Numbered from the stretch's first letter, positions 23,126 to 33,298 are shown. The stretch: 38,901 bases of DNA from an uncultured Eubacteriales bacterium (GCA_902795265.1 CADBKM010000013.1:1-38901), one strand, 5' to 3'. Numbers and translations: made by a program. The notes: generated from the letters alone by a model not told the origin.

Positions 23126-24193
23126 ATGTATTACAGTGAAACAGAAGCAAGAAAACTGGTCATAGAAGCAGGCCTCAGGCTGCTTGAAAACAAGCTGATC
23201 GCCCGTACATGGGGCAATATAAGCGCACGCATAAGCAAGGATGAATTTATCATTACGCCGAGCGGCAGGGCCTACGACAGACTTACACCTGACGATCTTG
23301 TAAAAGTCAAAGTGAGCGACTGCTCATATCGCGGAAATGTAAAGCCGAGCAGTGAAAAAGGTGTCCATGCAGCTGCTTATGCGCTGAGAGCTCATGTGGG
23401 TTTCATAATCCACACGCATCAGTACTACGCATCAGCTGTAGCAGCCGAATGCAGAGACATCAGAACTGCGCCTTGCGCTGCTTACGGGCTCCCGGGAACT
23501 ACCAGACTGAAAAAGGCCGTAAGCGAAAGCATCAGGAATAACCCTTACGAGAGCACCTTCCTGATGGCTCGTCACGGCACTCTTATACTGGGCTCAGACA
23601 TGGAAGAGGCGTTCAGAAAAGCGGAGTCTCTTGAAGACAAGTGCAAAAACCTGGTTGAATCAAGGGTCAGACCGGTTCCGGTGGAAGCAGGCCGTGATTT
23701 TGACACTTCAAAGATAAATATCAAAGCTCTGCCTTGCGTTAAAGTCGTCAGTGACCCTTACATAATGAAATGCATTGAGAAGGGCAAACCGGTCGGTTCA
23801 TTCATTGACGACTTTGCTCAGATAGCCGGTCCTGATATTCAGGTGGTTGAGTGCGATGAGTGGGCTGCCGAACGGGCTCTTCTCGGTTATTCAACCAATA
23901 CAGCAGCCAAAGAGTTTGCCTTAAAAGTCCCGATGACAGGGGCTCTCGACCGTATGGGCGGCCAGCAGCCTGCGCTCAACTCAGTGATCGGCAGAAATGC
24001 CGTACTGGTCAAAGGTGTGGGAGCTGTCTGTGCCGGAAAAGATGAATCTGACGCCGAAGCTATCGCGATGATAGTCAGCAAAAACTGCGCTGCAGCCTGC
24101 TACACTAAGTACGCAAGGCCTCTCGGCGCAATAGATGCCCGCCTTCAGCGCTATATTTATCTGACAAAGTACTCAAAGAAGATGGACGCATAA
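23126..24193 (+). CDS. Class II aldolase/adducin-family protein with extra C-terminal domain
   Basis: The 355-residue protein has a complete class II aldolase domain in residues 1-190: RTWGNISARI, ITPSGRAYDRLTPDDLV, the SSEKGVHAAAY Glu region, the zinc-binding HTHQYYA, and ARHGTLILG. Residues about 200-355 are an added domain. Its end (GRNAVLVKGVGAVCAGKDES, then DAEAIAMIVSKNCAAACY) resembles the C-terminal half of the same fold but lacks the HxH zinc site. Family members act on sugar phosphates such as fuculose or ribulose phosphate; no kinase or isomerase neighbour identifies the substrate. AAAGAGG precedes ATG 23126. Confidence 0.82.
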   Translation: MYYSETEARKLVIEAGLRLLENKLIARTWGNISARISKDEFIITPSGRAYDRLTPDDLVKVKVSDCSYRGNVKPSSEKGVHAAAYALRAHVGFIIHTHQYYASAVAAECRDIRTAPCAAYGLPGTTRLKKAVSESIRNNPYESTFLMARHGTLILGSDMEEAFRKAESLEDKCKNLVESRVRPVPVEAGRDFDTSKINIKALPCVKVVSDPYIMKCIEKGKPVGSFIDDFAQIAGPDIQVVECDEWAAERALLGYSTNTAAKEFALKVPMTGALDRMGGQQPALNSVIGRNAVLVKGVGAVCAGKDESDAEAIAMIVSKNCAAACYTKYARPLGAIDARLQRYIYLTKYSKKMDA

Positions 24194-24214
24194 ACGCGAG
24201 GTAAAATAAATACG

Positions 24215-25405
24215 ATGAGCCTTATTGAATACGTTGACCGAAAGAATACCGACTGCGCAAAATGGGATGGGCTTGAAGGCTCGTTCAGCAGGGGAGACCT
24301 GCTGGCTATGTGGGTTGCCGATATGGACTTCAGAGTCCCTGAATGCGTCAGACGCAGACTTACAGATTATATAGAGCTCGGTACCTTTGGGTACTACTTT
24401 CCGCCTGAAGGCTATTACAATGCTTTTATAGATTGGGAGAAAAAATATCACGGATATGAAGTAAAGCGCGAATGGATGAGATTCGCCCCCGGAGTAGTTC
24501 CTGCTTTTAACTGGCTTGTGCAGTTGCTCGCAGGAAAGGGTGAGGCGGTTGCAGTAATGCAGCCTGTCTATTATCCGTTCATGAGGGCTGTTGAAAACAA
24601 CGGCAGAAGGCTTGTGAACGTTCCGCTGCTGCGTACTGAAAGCGGATATGAAATGGACTTCAGCTCTTTTGAGGATGCGATCGTGCGCGAAGACGTCAGA
24701 CTGTTCATATTCTGTTCACCTCACAATCCTGTAGGACGCGTGTGGAGCAAAGAAGAGATCAGACGCGTACTCGATATTTGCAGAAGACATAATGTTTATG
24801 TGATCTCAGACGAGATACATCACGATATCACCATGAGCGGCATCAAACATGTTCCTTCTGCAACTGCGGGCGAAAAGCCGGGCGAATACGATCATATTCT
24901 GGTAACGCTTACTGCTGCGACAAAGACCTTCAATCTCGCCGCCGTGCAGAACTCGATCGTCGTGATACCTGATGAGGATATCCGCAAAAAATGGGACAGC
25001 TTTGCAGAGGGGATCAGAATCACCGGCGGTAATGCATTCGGATACATAGCCGTACAGAGTGCGTACGAAGAAGGGCGTCCGTGGCTTGAAGAACTGCTCA
25101 GCGTAATCGAGGGCAATTACAGATATCTGCGCGGCAGGCTCGAAAGCGAGCTGCCTGAGGTGCGTGTCGCCGACCTCGAAGGCACATATCTTATGTGGAT
25201 CGATCTCAGCCGGTACATGAATGCCGACGATCTGAAAAACGGAGGCATGGAGCGCCTCATGGAAGACGAATGCGGGATCGCCGCGGATTATGGCGCATGG
25301 TTCGGAGGCGAAGAATACGCAGGCTGTATAAGACTCAATCTTGCTACCTGCAGAGAGAATGTAGAGAAGGCCGCAGACAGGATCATAAATGCATTAAACA
25401 AATAG
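24215..25405 (+). CDS. MalY/PatB-type PLP-dependent C-S lyase/aminotransferase
   Basis: This 396-residue fold-type I PLP enzyme probably cleaves cystathionine or other cysteine conjugates to pyruvate, ammonia and a thiol. The MalY/PatB features are KWDGLEGSF and LLAMWVADMDF at the N-terminus, FGYYFPPEGYY, FCSPHNPVGRVW near residue 170, SDEIHHDI near 205, and the PLP Lys in TAATKTFNLAA near 238. The C-terminal Arg is in CIRLNLATC. It begins 21 nt after the aldolase gene and is probably co-transcribed with it. Confidence 0.9.
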   Translation: MSLIEYVDRKNTDCAKWDGLEGSFSRGDLLAMWVADMDFRVPECVRRRLTDYIELGTFGYYFPPEGYYNAFIDWEKKYHGYEVKREWMRFAPGVVPAFNWLVQLLAGKGEAVAVMQPVYYPFMRAVENNGRRLVNVPLLRTESGYEMDFSSFEDAIVREDVRLFIFCSPHNPVGRVWSKEEIRRVLDICRRHNVYVISDEIHHDITMSGIKHVPSATAGEKPGEYDHILVTLTAATKTFNLAAVQNSIVVIPDEDIRKKWDSFAEGIRITGGNAFGYIAVQSAYEEGRPWLEELLSVIEGNYRYLRGRLESELPEVRVADLEGTYLMWIDLSRYMNADDLKNGGMERLMEDECGIAADYGAWFGGEEYAGCIRLNLATCRENVEKAADRIINALNK

Positions 25406-25410
25406 CAGCA

Positions 25411-25450
25411 ATCAAAAGCCCGGGCTTATCGCCCGGGCAAAGTATTTTTT
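25411..25450. terminator. Bidirectional terminator between convergent genes
   Basis: GCCCGGGC (25418-25425) and GCCCGGGC (25431-25438) form a perfect stem. T runs follow on both strands: TATTTTTT on plus, and TTTTGAT on minus directly after the stem. Confidence 0.88.
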
Positions 25451-25456
25451 GTACAA

Positions 25457-26614
25457 TCAGCCGCAGATCTCAGTCAGAGCGTTTATAGCTGCATCTACAT
25501 CGGCTTCGGTATTGAAGTTTCCGAAGCTGAAGCGGATGGTTCCGGTCGGATATGTACCAAGCGTCTTATGAGCATTAGGCGCGCAGTGCAGTCCGACTCT
25601 TGTTTCTATTCCATATTCAAAGTCCAGACGGAACGCAGCGTCTGCGCAGTCAACTCCGAGAGTCTGAACGGATACTACGCCGGTGCGGCCCTCGATCCCC
25701 TTAAGTCCGATGATTTTCAGCTTTCCGGCTTCTTCGAGCGGGAGCAGACCGTCAATAAAGCGTTTAGTAAGGCCAAGTTCGTGAGCTGCTATATTATCAA
25801 TGCCTTTTTCCTTGATCCATTTAAGACCTGCGTGCAGTCCGACGATTCCCGGAATGTTCATAGTGCCAGGCTCAAATCTGTCAGGCATAAAATCAGGGAT
25901 CTCTTCAGTATGACTTATCGAGCCGGTTCCTCCTGAGAGGAGCGGATCAATAAGACTGATCATTCCTTCATCGAGGATGAAACCGCCGATACCCTGAGGG
26001 CCGAGCAGGGATTTATGGCCTGTGAAGCAAAGAGCATCGATGTGCATCTCCTTCATGTCGACAGGCACTATGCCTGCACTTTGGGCTGAATCAACTATGA
26101 ATTTAAGCCCGTGTTTCCGGCAGATCTCTCCGACTTCTTTAAGCGGATTTATTGTACCGACAAGATTGCTTGCGTGGGTCATGACGATCGCGACAGTGTT
26201 TTCTTTTATCATGCCCTCCACGGCGTCAAGCACGAGCTCGCCGGTCTCGGTGCCGGGTATCCTGTCGAACTCAACACCTTTCTTTGAAAGCTGTACGATA
26301 GGTCTCATTACCGCGTTGTGCTCCATTGAAGAGCAGAGAATGTGATCGCCCGGCTTAAGAAAGCCCTTGAGGACGACATTCAGCGATTCTGTTACGTTCT
26401 TTGTAAAGACTACGTTTTTGCAGTCCGATCCGCCGAACAATTCGACAAGCATCTCGCGGGTCTCAAAGACTGTTCCTTCAAGATCGTATGCTACCTGATA
26501 GCCGCCGCGGTTGATGTTGGCACCTATGCTCGTCATATATTCATAAACAGCGTCAGCTACTTCCTGCGGTTTCGGGAAAGAAGTTGCTCCGTTATCAAGA
26601 TAGATCTTATTCAT
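25457..26614 (-). CDS. Cysteine desulfurase family (class V aminotransferase-like)
   Basis: This is a 385-residue PLP enzyme that takes sulfur from cysteine for Fe-S clusters or thiolation, or a close relative. The features are IYLDNGATSFPKPQEV, FTKNVTESLNVVL, SSMEHNAVMRPI, VDSAQSAG, the PLP Lys in CFTGHKSLLGPQG, and the active Cys in RVGLHCAPNAHKTLG. The start MNKIYLD at 26614 has GAGGA upstream; the longer frame to 26650 does not fit. No iscU-like gene is adjacent, as usual for this Csd/SufS-like clostridial subgroup. A minus-strand TATAAT at 26668-26673 may be its promoter. Confidence 0.88.
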   Translation of the reverse strand: MNKIYLDNGATSFPKPQEVADAVYEYMTSIGANINRGGYQVAYDLEGTVFETREMLVELFGGSDCKNVVFTKNVTESLNVVLKGFLKPGDHILCSSMEHNAVMRPIVQLSKKGVEFDRIPGTETGELVLDAVEGMIKENTVAIVMTHASNLVGTINPLKEVGEICRKHGLKFIVDSAQSAGIVPVDMKEMHIDALCFTGHKSLLGPQGIGGFILDEGMISLIDPLLSGGTGSISHTEEIPDFMPDRFEPGTMNIPGIVGLHAGLKWIKEKGIDNIAAHELGLTKRFIDGLLPLEEAGKLKIIGLKGIEGRTGVVSVQTLGVDCADAAFRLDFEYGIETRVGLHCAPNAHKTLGTYPTGTIRFSFGNFNTEADVDAAINALTEICG

Positions 26615-26779
26615 CAATAAATCCTCACATACTGTATAAGTAATCAACAACTAACTACTATATAACTATTATAGCGTATTTTTTCACAATGGCATCGATA
26701 ATTAAATGACTCTTTATAGATATTATCAATTCCTTCAATTGCGCATTTATTATGCATTTTTTTTAATCGAACTGATTTG

Positions 26780-26808
26780 TTGAAAGTATGTAGCGCTTAA
26801 TCTATAAT
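26780..26808 (+). promoter_or_regulatory. murC promoter
   Basis: TTGAAA (26780-26785), a 17-bp spacer and TATAAT (26803-26808) lie about 58 bp before ATG 26866. This is the head of the murC-prs-pth-mfd series. The rest of 26615-26779 is AT-rich with no gene. Confidence 0.85.
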
Positions 26809-26865
26809 GATATCGGTGATTTTGCGGCATTGCCGTAATTTAGCAGATTCAGGAGTATTTAATAT

Positions 26866-28248
26866 ATGGACTTCAGCAAATTTAAACGCGTACATTGCCT
26901 GGGAATAGGCGGGATAGGTCTGTCAGCTGTTGCAGAGATCCTTCGTGACAGAGGGTACATCGTCAGCGGTACAGACATTCATCCGTCTAAAGTGACCAGG
27001 CATCTTGAATATCTGGGGATAAAAGTGTACACATCGCACGAACCTGAAAATGTCGAAGGTGTTGATGCGATCGTATATTCAGCTGCAGTCTCTGACGAGA
27101 ATCCTGAGGTCATCAAGGCGAAAGAGCTTGGAATCCCGCTTTTCTCCAGAGCTGAGGTTCTCGGCATGATCATGAATGACTACGAGAATTCAGTTGCCAT
27201 CTGCGGTACACACGGAAAGACAACAGTCACGTCGATGACTTCGCTTATCCTCAGAAATGCAGACTATAAGCCTACGATACTTGTCGGAGGGAACCTGCCG
27301 CAGATCAACGGCAATGTTGAGATCGGCGGCACGGAATACTTCGTAACAGAGGCATGCGAGTACATGGACAGCTTTCTGCAGCTCCGTCCGAGAATCGGAG
27401 TAATACTCAATATCGACTCCGATCACCTCGACTACTTCAAGGATATGGAGCATATAGTAAAGTCGTTCAGCACTTTCGTTGAGCAGATAACACCGGGCGG
27501 CATCATCATCGCATTCGGCGACAATCCGTTCGTAAGAAGCATACTCAAAGATCACGACAACAAGATCACATACGGCTACAGCGAAAGCAACGATTTCTAT
27601 GCCGAAAACATCAAGTTCAATGAAAACGGATTCCCGGTATTTGATATTTGCCATGACGGCAGCAGAGTTGCAACTATAGAGCTCAGCGTTCCGGGAGAGC
27701 ACAATGTGCTCAATGCAATGGCTGCATTTGTGACAGCGTCGTATCTCGGAGTAGATACATCGGTCATCGCTTCGACTTTAAAGGAATACAGCGGAGCAAA
27801 CCGCAGATTCGATTATATCGGAACTACAGATAATGGCGTAAAAGTCATCGATGACTATGCGCATCATCCGACTGAGATCAAGGCAACACTTTCAGCTGCC
27901 CGCAATGTGAAGCACAATAAGCTCTGGCTGATATTCCAGCCGCATACATATACACGAACCAAGGCTCTGTTCAGCGAGTTCGTCGATGCCTTTGTCGATG
28001 CAGATGTTGTTATCGTAACTGATATCTACGCTGCACGTGAAAAAGATGTATATAACATCTCTTCGTATAAGCTCGTGAACGAGATGAAAGCAAAACATCC
28101 GGACAAGCCGGTTTATTATGTAAAAGACTTTGAAGATATTGCCAGGTATATTGAAAAATTTGCCGGCAAGGACGATATCGTAATGACTATGGGTGCAGGA
28201 GACGTTTATAAGGTCGGGGACATGCTGCTGCACAAAGATATACAATAA
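26866..28248 (+). CDS. murC: UDP-N-acetylmuramate-L-alanine ligase
   Basis: MurC adds L-alanine to UDP-MurNAc in the cytosol, the first amino acid of the peptidoglycan stem peptide. The 460 residues show the N-terminal UDP-binding fold (HCLGIGGIGLSAVAEIL), the ATP loop GTHGKTT at 114-120, the Mur motif ACEYMDSFL near 171, DSDHLDYF near 193, the substrate segment YSGANRRFDYIG near 309, and DDYAHHPTEIKATL near 327. AGGAG precedes ATG 26866. It heads a series with prs, pth and mfd. Confidence 0.97.
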   Translation: MDFSKFKRVHCLGIGGIGLSAVAEILRDRGYIVSGTDIHPSKVTRHLEYLGIKVYTSHEPENVEGVDAIVYSAAVSDENPEVIKAKELGIPLFSRAEVLGMIMNDYENSVAICGTHGKTTVTSMTSLILRNADYKPTILVGGNLPQINGNVEIGGTEYFVTEACEYMDSFLQLRPRIGVILNIDSDHLDYFKDMEHIVKSFSTFVEQITPGGIIIAFGDNPFVRSILKDHDNKITYGYSESNDFYAENIKFNENGFPVFDICHDGSRVATIELSVPGEHNVLNAMAAFVTASYLGVDTSVIASTLKEYSGANRRFDYIGTTDNGVKVIDDYAHHPTEIKATLSAARNVKHNKLWLIFQPHTYTRTKALFSEFVDAFVDADVVIVTDIYAAREKDVYNISSYKLVNEMKAKHPDKPVYYVKDFEDIARYIEKFAGKDDIVMTMGAGDVYKVGDMLLHKDIQ

Positions 28249-28282
28249 ATTTCAAGACGCAAAGAAGGGAGATCACAGCGCC

Positions 28283-29248
28283 ATGATACACAACATGACA
28301 AGCGAAGCTTTTTCAAACCTCAGACTTTTTACCTGCAATTCCCATCCGGAATTGGCGCAGGAGATTGCTGAGCACATGGGGGTAGAGTTGGGCAAAGCTA
28401 CAGTAACCAAGTTCAGTGACGGAGAGACCAGTGTCAGTATCTGGGAATCTGTAAGAGGTAAGGATTGCTTCATTATCCAGTCCACCTGTGACCCGGTAAA
28501 TGACAACCTTATGGAGCTTCTGATCATGACAGACGCACTGAAAAGAGCGTCCTGCAACAGTGTTACGGCTGTTATCCCTTATTACGGATATGCAAGACAG
28601 GACAGAAAAGCAAAGGCCAGAGATCCGATCACATCCAAGCTTGTAGCAAACATGATTACAGCTGCAGGAATCGACAGAGTTATCACGATGGATCTTCACG
28701 CGTCACAGGAGCAGGGCTTCTTTGATATCCCTGTAGACCACATGCTCGGACAGCCTATGCTCACAGATTACTTCAAGCTGAAAGACCTTGAAGACTTGGT
28801 CATCGTATCTCCTGACCACGGATCCGTTACAAGAGCGCGCAATATGGCCAAGCCGTTCAACTGCCCGATCGCTATCATCGATAAGAGACGCCCTGAACCT
28901 AACAAGAGCGAGATCATGAACATAATCGGTGAGGTAGAAGGCAAAAACTGCGTTATCCTCGACGACATGATCGATACAGCAGGAACCATCTGCAATGCTG
29001 CAAAGGCACTCGCAGACCTCGGCGCAAAGAGCGTTTACGCATGTGCAACTCACGCCGTTCTGTCCGGACCTGCAATCGAGCGTATTGAAGCAAGCCCGAT
29101 TCAGGAGATGGTACTGCTCAACACAATTCCTATCCCTGAAGAAAAGAGACTTAAGAAGTTCACCATCCTTTCTGCAGGGCACATCTTTGCGGAGACCATT
29201 TCGAGAGTTTACTCCAACAAGGCTATCTCCGTAATGTTCAATTCATAG
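28283..29248 (+). CDS. prs: Ribose-phosphate pyrophosphokinase
   Basis: This enzyme makes PRPP for nucleotide, histidine and tryptophan synthesis. From ATG 28283 it has 321 residues with KFSDGETSVSI (flexible-loop region), YYGYARQDRKAKARDPI, the divalent-cation region MDLHASQEQGFFDIP, and the PRPP-binding VILDDMIDTAGTI near residue 222. GGGAG lies ten bases upstream. The open frame runs back to 28193 inside murC, but that extension is not family-like. ATG 28295 is a close alternative. Confidence 0.96.
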   Translation: MIHNMTSEAFSNLRLFTCNSHPELAQEIAEHMGVELGKATVTKFSDGETSVSIWESVRGKDCFIIQSTCDPVNDNLMELLIMTDALKRASCNSVTAVIPYYGYARQDRKAKARDPITSKLVANMITAAGIDRVITMDLHASQEQGFFDIPVDHMLGQPMLTDYFKLKDLEDLVIVSPDHGSVTRARNMAKPFNCPIAIIDKRRPEPNKSEIMNIIGEVEGKNCVILDDMIDTAGTICNAAKALADLGAKSVYACATHAVLSGPAIERIEASPIQEMVLLNTIPIPEEKRLKKFTILSAGHIFAETISRVYSNKAISVMFNS

Positions 29249-29262
29249 TTAGAAGACAGTTA

Positions 29263-29898
29263 ATGGGACTTTTCAGAAAAAGTAAAAATGAGCCGGGGTT
29301 TTCCGCAGACACCTATGTAATAGCGGGTCTGGGGAATCCCGGCAAAGAATACGAAGAAACAAGGCACAATATGGGGTATAAAGCCATAGATGTGCTTTCT
29401 TCGAATGAGAATATTGAGGTTCGCCGCAACAAATTCCACTCTCTGATCGGACGCGGCACGATAGCAGGCAAAAAAGCGGTTCTCGTAAAGCCTGAGACTT
29501 ATATGAACAGAAGCGGTATTGCCGTAAGAGAGGCGGCAATGTATTTTGATGTTCCGCCTGAAAACCTCATAGTTATTTACGATGATATCGATCTGCCGGC
29601 AGGTTCTATCAGGATAAGAAAATCCGGAGGGGCCGGCACTCACAACGGCATGAAAAGTGTCGTTCAGGAACTCGGAACAAAAGATTTTATACGGATCAGA
29701 ATAGGCGTCGGCGCGGCTAAGGCAGGAGAGGATCTTGTCGACCGCGTGATAGGAAAAGTGCCTGAGGCTGAGAAGAAGCTCCTTCAGAGCGCTGCTGCCG
29801 AGGCGGCAGACGCAGTCAGAGATATTCTGGCACTTGGTGTTGATAATGCCATGAACAGGCACAATCACGTAAACAATAAAGAATCTGATGATAATTAA
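29263..29898 (+). CDS. pth: Peptidyl-tRNA hydrolase
   Basis: Pth recycles peptidyl-tRNAs dropped from the ribosome. The 211 residues include GLGNPGKEYEETRHNMGY, with the catalytic His near residue 35, KPETYMNRSG with the conserved Asn, IYDDIDLPAGSIRIRKSGG with the catalytic Asp near 108, and GTHNGMKSV. The N-terminus has about 15 extra polar residues before YVIAGLGN. The 3' end overlaps mfd by 11 nt. Confidence 0.96.
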   Translation: MGLFRKSKNEPGFSADTYVIAGLGNPGKEYEETRHNMGYKAIDVLSSNENIEVRRNKFHSLIGRGTIAGKKAVLVKPETYMNRSGIAVREAAMYFDVPPENLIVIYDDIDLPAGSIRIRKSGGAGTHNGMKSVVQELGTKDFIRIRIGVGAAKAGEDLVDRVIGKVPEAEKKLLQSAAAEAADAVRDILALGVDNAMNRHNHVNNKESDDN

Positions 29899-32800
29899 CC
29901 ACACCGGAATCAGCGGCAGCAGAACAGCCTACATGCTTGCCGAAGGTATAAAAGAGAGGCATAAGCTTCTGGCGGTGGTCTCGTCCGGACAGGTTGCGTC
30001 CCGTCTGGCCGACGACCTCGTTTTTTATATGCCCGGTTTGAAAACTATAGTGCTCCCTGAAGAAGAAGACGTACACGTTCTGTACGAAGCGCGCGACAGA
30101 AGCGCTTTGGTCAGAAGAATACAGGCTCTGGCCTCTCTGACGGGAAGCACCGGGAAGACAGATCCGGAAACAGGTGAGGGCATGGTCGCTGTCATAGCGC
30201 CGGTGAGCTCGGCACTTAAACTGACGGAATGTCCGGAAAGGTTTTTGAACTCAGTCATCAGAATAGGTATCGGTACCCGCATCGATCCGCATGATCTTCG
30301 CAAAAAACTATCCGAAGCGGGCTATCAGGCAGCTGCCGTTACGGAATCTCCGGGAGAATTCACGGCAAGAGGCGGCATACTCGACGTTTTTTCCCCGGCC
30401 ATGGAAACGGCTGCAAGAATAGAATTCTTTGATGATGAGATCGACTCCATCAGGACTTTCGACAGCGAGACTCAGAGGTCACTTGAATCGCTTTCTGAGA
30501 TCGTTATTTACCCTGCGGCTGAGTTTATCCCGAATAATGAAGAAAAAGAAAAGGCTCTTGCGGCTGTCATGAAGGAATATGACCGGATGATACGCCGCTA
30601 CAAAAAGGAGCATGCTCATCCTGATGTGGCCGACGGGCGCATTGATGCAGTCGAAGCCAACCGTGGGAGGATCAAAGATATATTTGAAACCAGCACGGGT
30701 TCACAGCTGTACGCCGACCTTCTGCCGTATTTTGATGTTAAAAAGTGCAGGCTTTGGGATTACGCTGACGGAGCGGCTGTAGCGGTCTGCGATCCGGCCT
30801 CGGTCATGAGCGTACTGCCTGAGTCTGCTGATAAAGAGGATTTTTACGACATTTATAAAGGCTGCAGCGGAGTTTCTTCAAAGCGCCGCGTAGATATATA
30901 CACACCATTCCCTGAATCGGTCGATGGTGTCGATAAGTTTGACAGTATCGATAACGTGAAGAGCAGGCAGATAGCGCCGTTCAACGGTCATATCGAGCTC
31001 TTCGCTTCAGAGATCGGCAGGTTTGCCTCTGCAGGATACAAAGTGATCATTGCCGCAGGCACAGAAGAACGAAACGAAAGGGTACGGGAGTACCTCGACA
31101 TAGCAGACGTAATTGGCGATATCTCTTACAAAAGCGGAAGCCTGTCGGGCGGCTTTGTAATGGAAGATGACAAAGTCTGCTATATTTCGGAGAACGACAT
31201 TTTCTCGGGGTCTTTCAAGAAACCGCGCAGAAAAGCTAAGAAAAAGAGTTCGAAAGACAGCATACGCTTTTCAGATCTTCATAAGGGCGACTATGTCGTA
31301 CATGAAGCTCACGGCATAGGGCGCTTTGAAGGCATCAAGCCTGTAACTGCAGATGGTACTACAAGAGATTATCTTCTGATCAGATATGCAGGCTCGGACA
31401 TGCTCTATATACCGACTGAACAGCTCGATGTGATCCAGAAGTATATAGGCAATTCGGGGAATGCGCCTGCGCTTTCAAGACTATCGGGAGGAAGCTGGAA
31501 ACGCACAAGAGAGCGGGCTAAAAAAGCTGCCATGGAGATCGCCGAAGATCTCATCAAGCTTTATGCAAAAAGGCAAGCTGAAGGCGGCTACGCGTTCGGC
31601 GAAGACAGCGTGTGGCAGACCGAGTTCGAGGATGCGTTCCCTTACACGGAGACCGATGACCAGCTGAGAGCAACCGAAGAGATAAAAGAAGACATGATGA
31701 AGCCGCTGCCAATGGACAGGCTTCTCTGCGGTGATGTCGGCTATGGTAAAACAGAGGTCGCTGCAAGAGCGATATTCAAATGCGTATCTGAAGGCAAACA
31801 GGCAGCGCTTCTTGCTCCTACAACACTTCTGGTAAACCAGCATTATCATAATCTGAGGGAGCGCTTTGAAAAGTTCCCGTTTGAGATAGAAGAGCTGTCG
31901 AGATTCAAGTCAAAAGCCGCTGTGACAAAGACAATCAAAGGTGTAAAGGGCGGTACTGTCGACCTGGTCATCGGTACGCACAGACTGCTGTCCGATGATG
32001 TCAGATTCAAAGACCTCGGGCTGCTTGTTGTGGACGAAGAGCAGAGGTTCGGTGTCAGGCATAAGGAGAAGATCAAAGAACTCAGAAGCAATGTGGATGT
32101 TCTTACGCTTTCCGCAACTCCTATACCGCGCACGCTTAACATGTCTCTTACGGGAATAAAAGACATAAGCCTGATTGAGGAGCCGCCGGGAGACAGGCTT
32201 CCGGTGCATACTTATGTGACTCCTTACGACGAAGAAGTGTTCCGCAATGCCATTGCACGTGAACTGGCAAGAGGCGGGCAGGTGTTTGTCGTAAACAACA
32301 GGATAACAGGTATCACGCAGGTAGCTGATGCTGTCAGAAGGCTGGTGCCTGAAGCATCGGTCGGGATCGGACACGGGCGCATGCACGAGGAAGAGCTTGA
32401 AAACACAATGCTCGACTTTATTGAAGGTCATATAAACGTGCTCGTAGCCACAACTATAATCGAAAACGGTATAGATATCCCGAACGCAAACACGATGATC
32501 ATCCTCAATGCGGACAGATTCGGTCTGGCTCAGCTGTATCAGCTGAGAGGCAGAGTAGGGCGCTCCAACAGGCTGGCCTATGCATATCTTATGTATCAGC
32601 CGGGGAAAGTCCTGACCGGAATTGCGCGCAAAAGACTCGCTGCCATAAGAGAATTCACGGAATTCGGCGCGGGCTTCAAGCTTGCAATGAGAGACCTCGA
32701 GTTAAGAGGTGCCGGAAACATTCTGGGCGAAGCCCAGAGCGGACACATTGAGAGCATCGGATATGAGCTGTACTGCAAAGAGATCGACAGGGCGGTCAGG

Positions 32801-33298
32801 CAGCTGAAGGGCGAAGATATAGGTGAGGCAAGGTCTGATATTACCATCGACCTGCCTGTAAAAGCGTCTATTCCTGCTTCCTATATACCTGATGAAACAC
32901 TCAGGCTCGAAGCGTACCGTCGCATTTCAGGCATCATGGACGGAGAAGACTCCATGGATGTCATCGATGAGCTCACTGACAGATACGGAGACGTGCCAGA
33001 GGACGCGCTTGAGCTGATCAACATAGCAGAGATAAGAGCTCATGCCGAATACCTGGGTGTTGCCGAGATCAGCAGAAAGGACAGATGGGTCACCATCAGA
33101 TTTGCCGGCGGAGTCAAAGTGCATCCTTTCGTATTCGTAATGGCCAAGTCTGAATACGGCGACAAGATCGCTCTTTCGGACGGACGCGCTGCGGTGTTGA
33201 GGTTCCACACCGGTAAAGATCTCGATATACCGGCTATTCTGGGGCTGATGAGATTCCTTCGTGAATCAAAAGAGGAGTCGCGCAACTTTGAGCAATAA
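29888..33298 (+). CDS. mfd: Transcription-repair coupling factor
   Basis: Mfd removes stalled RNA polymerase from DNA lesions and recruits UvrA. The 1136 residues show the UvrB-like N-terminal modules (FTARGGILDVFSPA near residue 157), the RNA-polymerase-interacting region starting SDLHKGDYVVHEAHGIGRFE near 460, Walker A GDVGYGKTE near 615, DEEQRFG near 716, and the RecG-like TRG/helicase end (ATTIIENGIDIPNANTMI, then LYQLRGRVGRS). Length is normal. It overlaps pth, the usual clostridial order. Confidence 0.97.
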   Translation: MIINHTGISGSRTAYMLAEGIKERHKLLAVVSSGQVASRLADDLVFYMPGLKTIVLPEEEDVHVLYEARDRSALVRRIQALASLTGSTGKTDPETGEGMVAVIAPVSSALKLTECPERFLNSVIRIGIGTRIDPHDLRKKLSEAGYQAAAVTESPGEFTARGGILDVFSPAMETAARIEFFDDEIDSIRTFDSETQRSLESLSEIVIYPAAEFIPNNEEKEKALAAVMKEYDRMIRRYKKEHAHPDVADGRIDAVEANRGRIKDIFETSTGSQLYADLLPYFDVKKCRLWDYADGAAVAVCDPASVMSVLPESADKEDFYDIYKGCSGVSSKRRVDIYTPFPESVDGVDKFDSIDNVKSRQIAPFNGHIELFASEIGRFASAGYKVIIAAGTEERNERVREYLDIADVIGDISYKSGSLSGGFVMEDDKVCYISENDIFSGSFKKPRRKAKKKSSKDSIRFSDLHKGDYVVHEAHGIGRFEGIKPVTADGTTRDYLLIRYAGSDMLYIPTEQLDVIQKYIGNSGNAPALSRLSGGSWKRTRERAKKAAMEIAEDLIKLYAKRQAEGGYAFGEDSVWQTEFEDAFPYTETDDQLRATEEIKEDMMKPLPMDRLLCGDVGYGKTEVAARAIFKCVSEGKQAALLAPTTLLVNQHYHNLRERFEKFPFEIEELSRFKSKAAVTKTIKGVKGGTVDLVIGTHRLLSDDVRFKDLGLLVVDEEQRFGVRHKEKIKELRSNVDVLTLSATPIPRTLNMSLTGIKDISLIEEPPGDRLPVHTYVTPYDEEVFRNAIARELARGGQVFVVNNRITGITQVADAVRRLVPEASVGIGHGRMHEEELENTMLDFIEGHINVLVATTIIENGIDIPNANTMIILNADRFGLAQLYQLRGRVGRSNRLAYAYLMYQPGKVLTGIARKRLAAIREFTEFGAGFKLAMRDLELRGAGNILGEAQSGHIESIGYELYCKEIDRAVRQLKGEDIGEARSDITIDLPVKASIPASYIPDETLRLEAYRRISGIMDGEDSMDVIDELTDRYGDVPEDALELINIAEIRAHAEYLGVAEISRKDRWVTIRFAGGVKVHPFVFVMAKSEYGDKIALSDGRAAVLRFHTGKDLDIPAILGLMRFLRESKEESRNFEQ

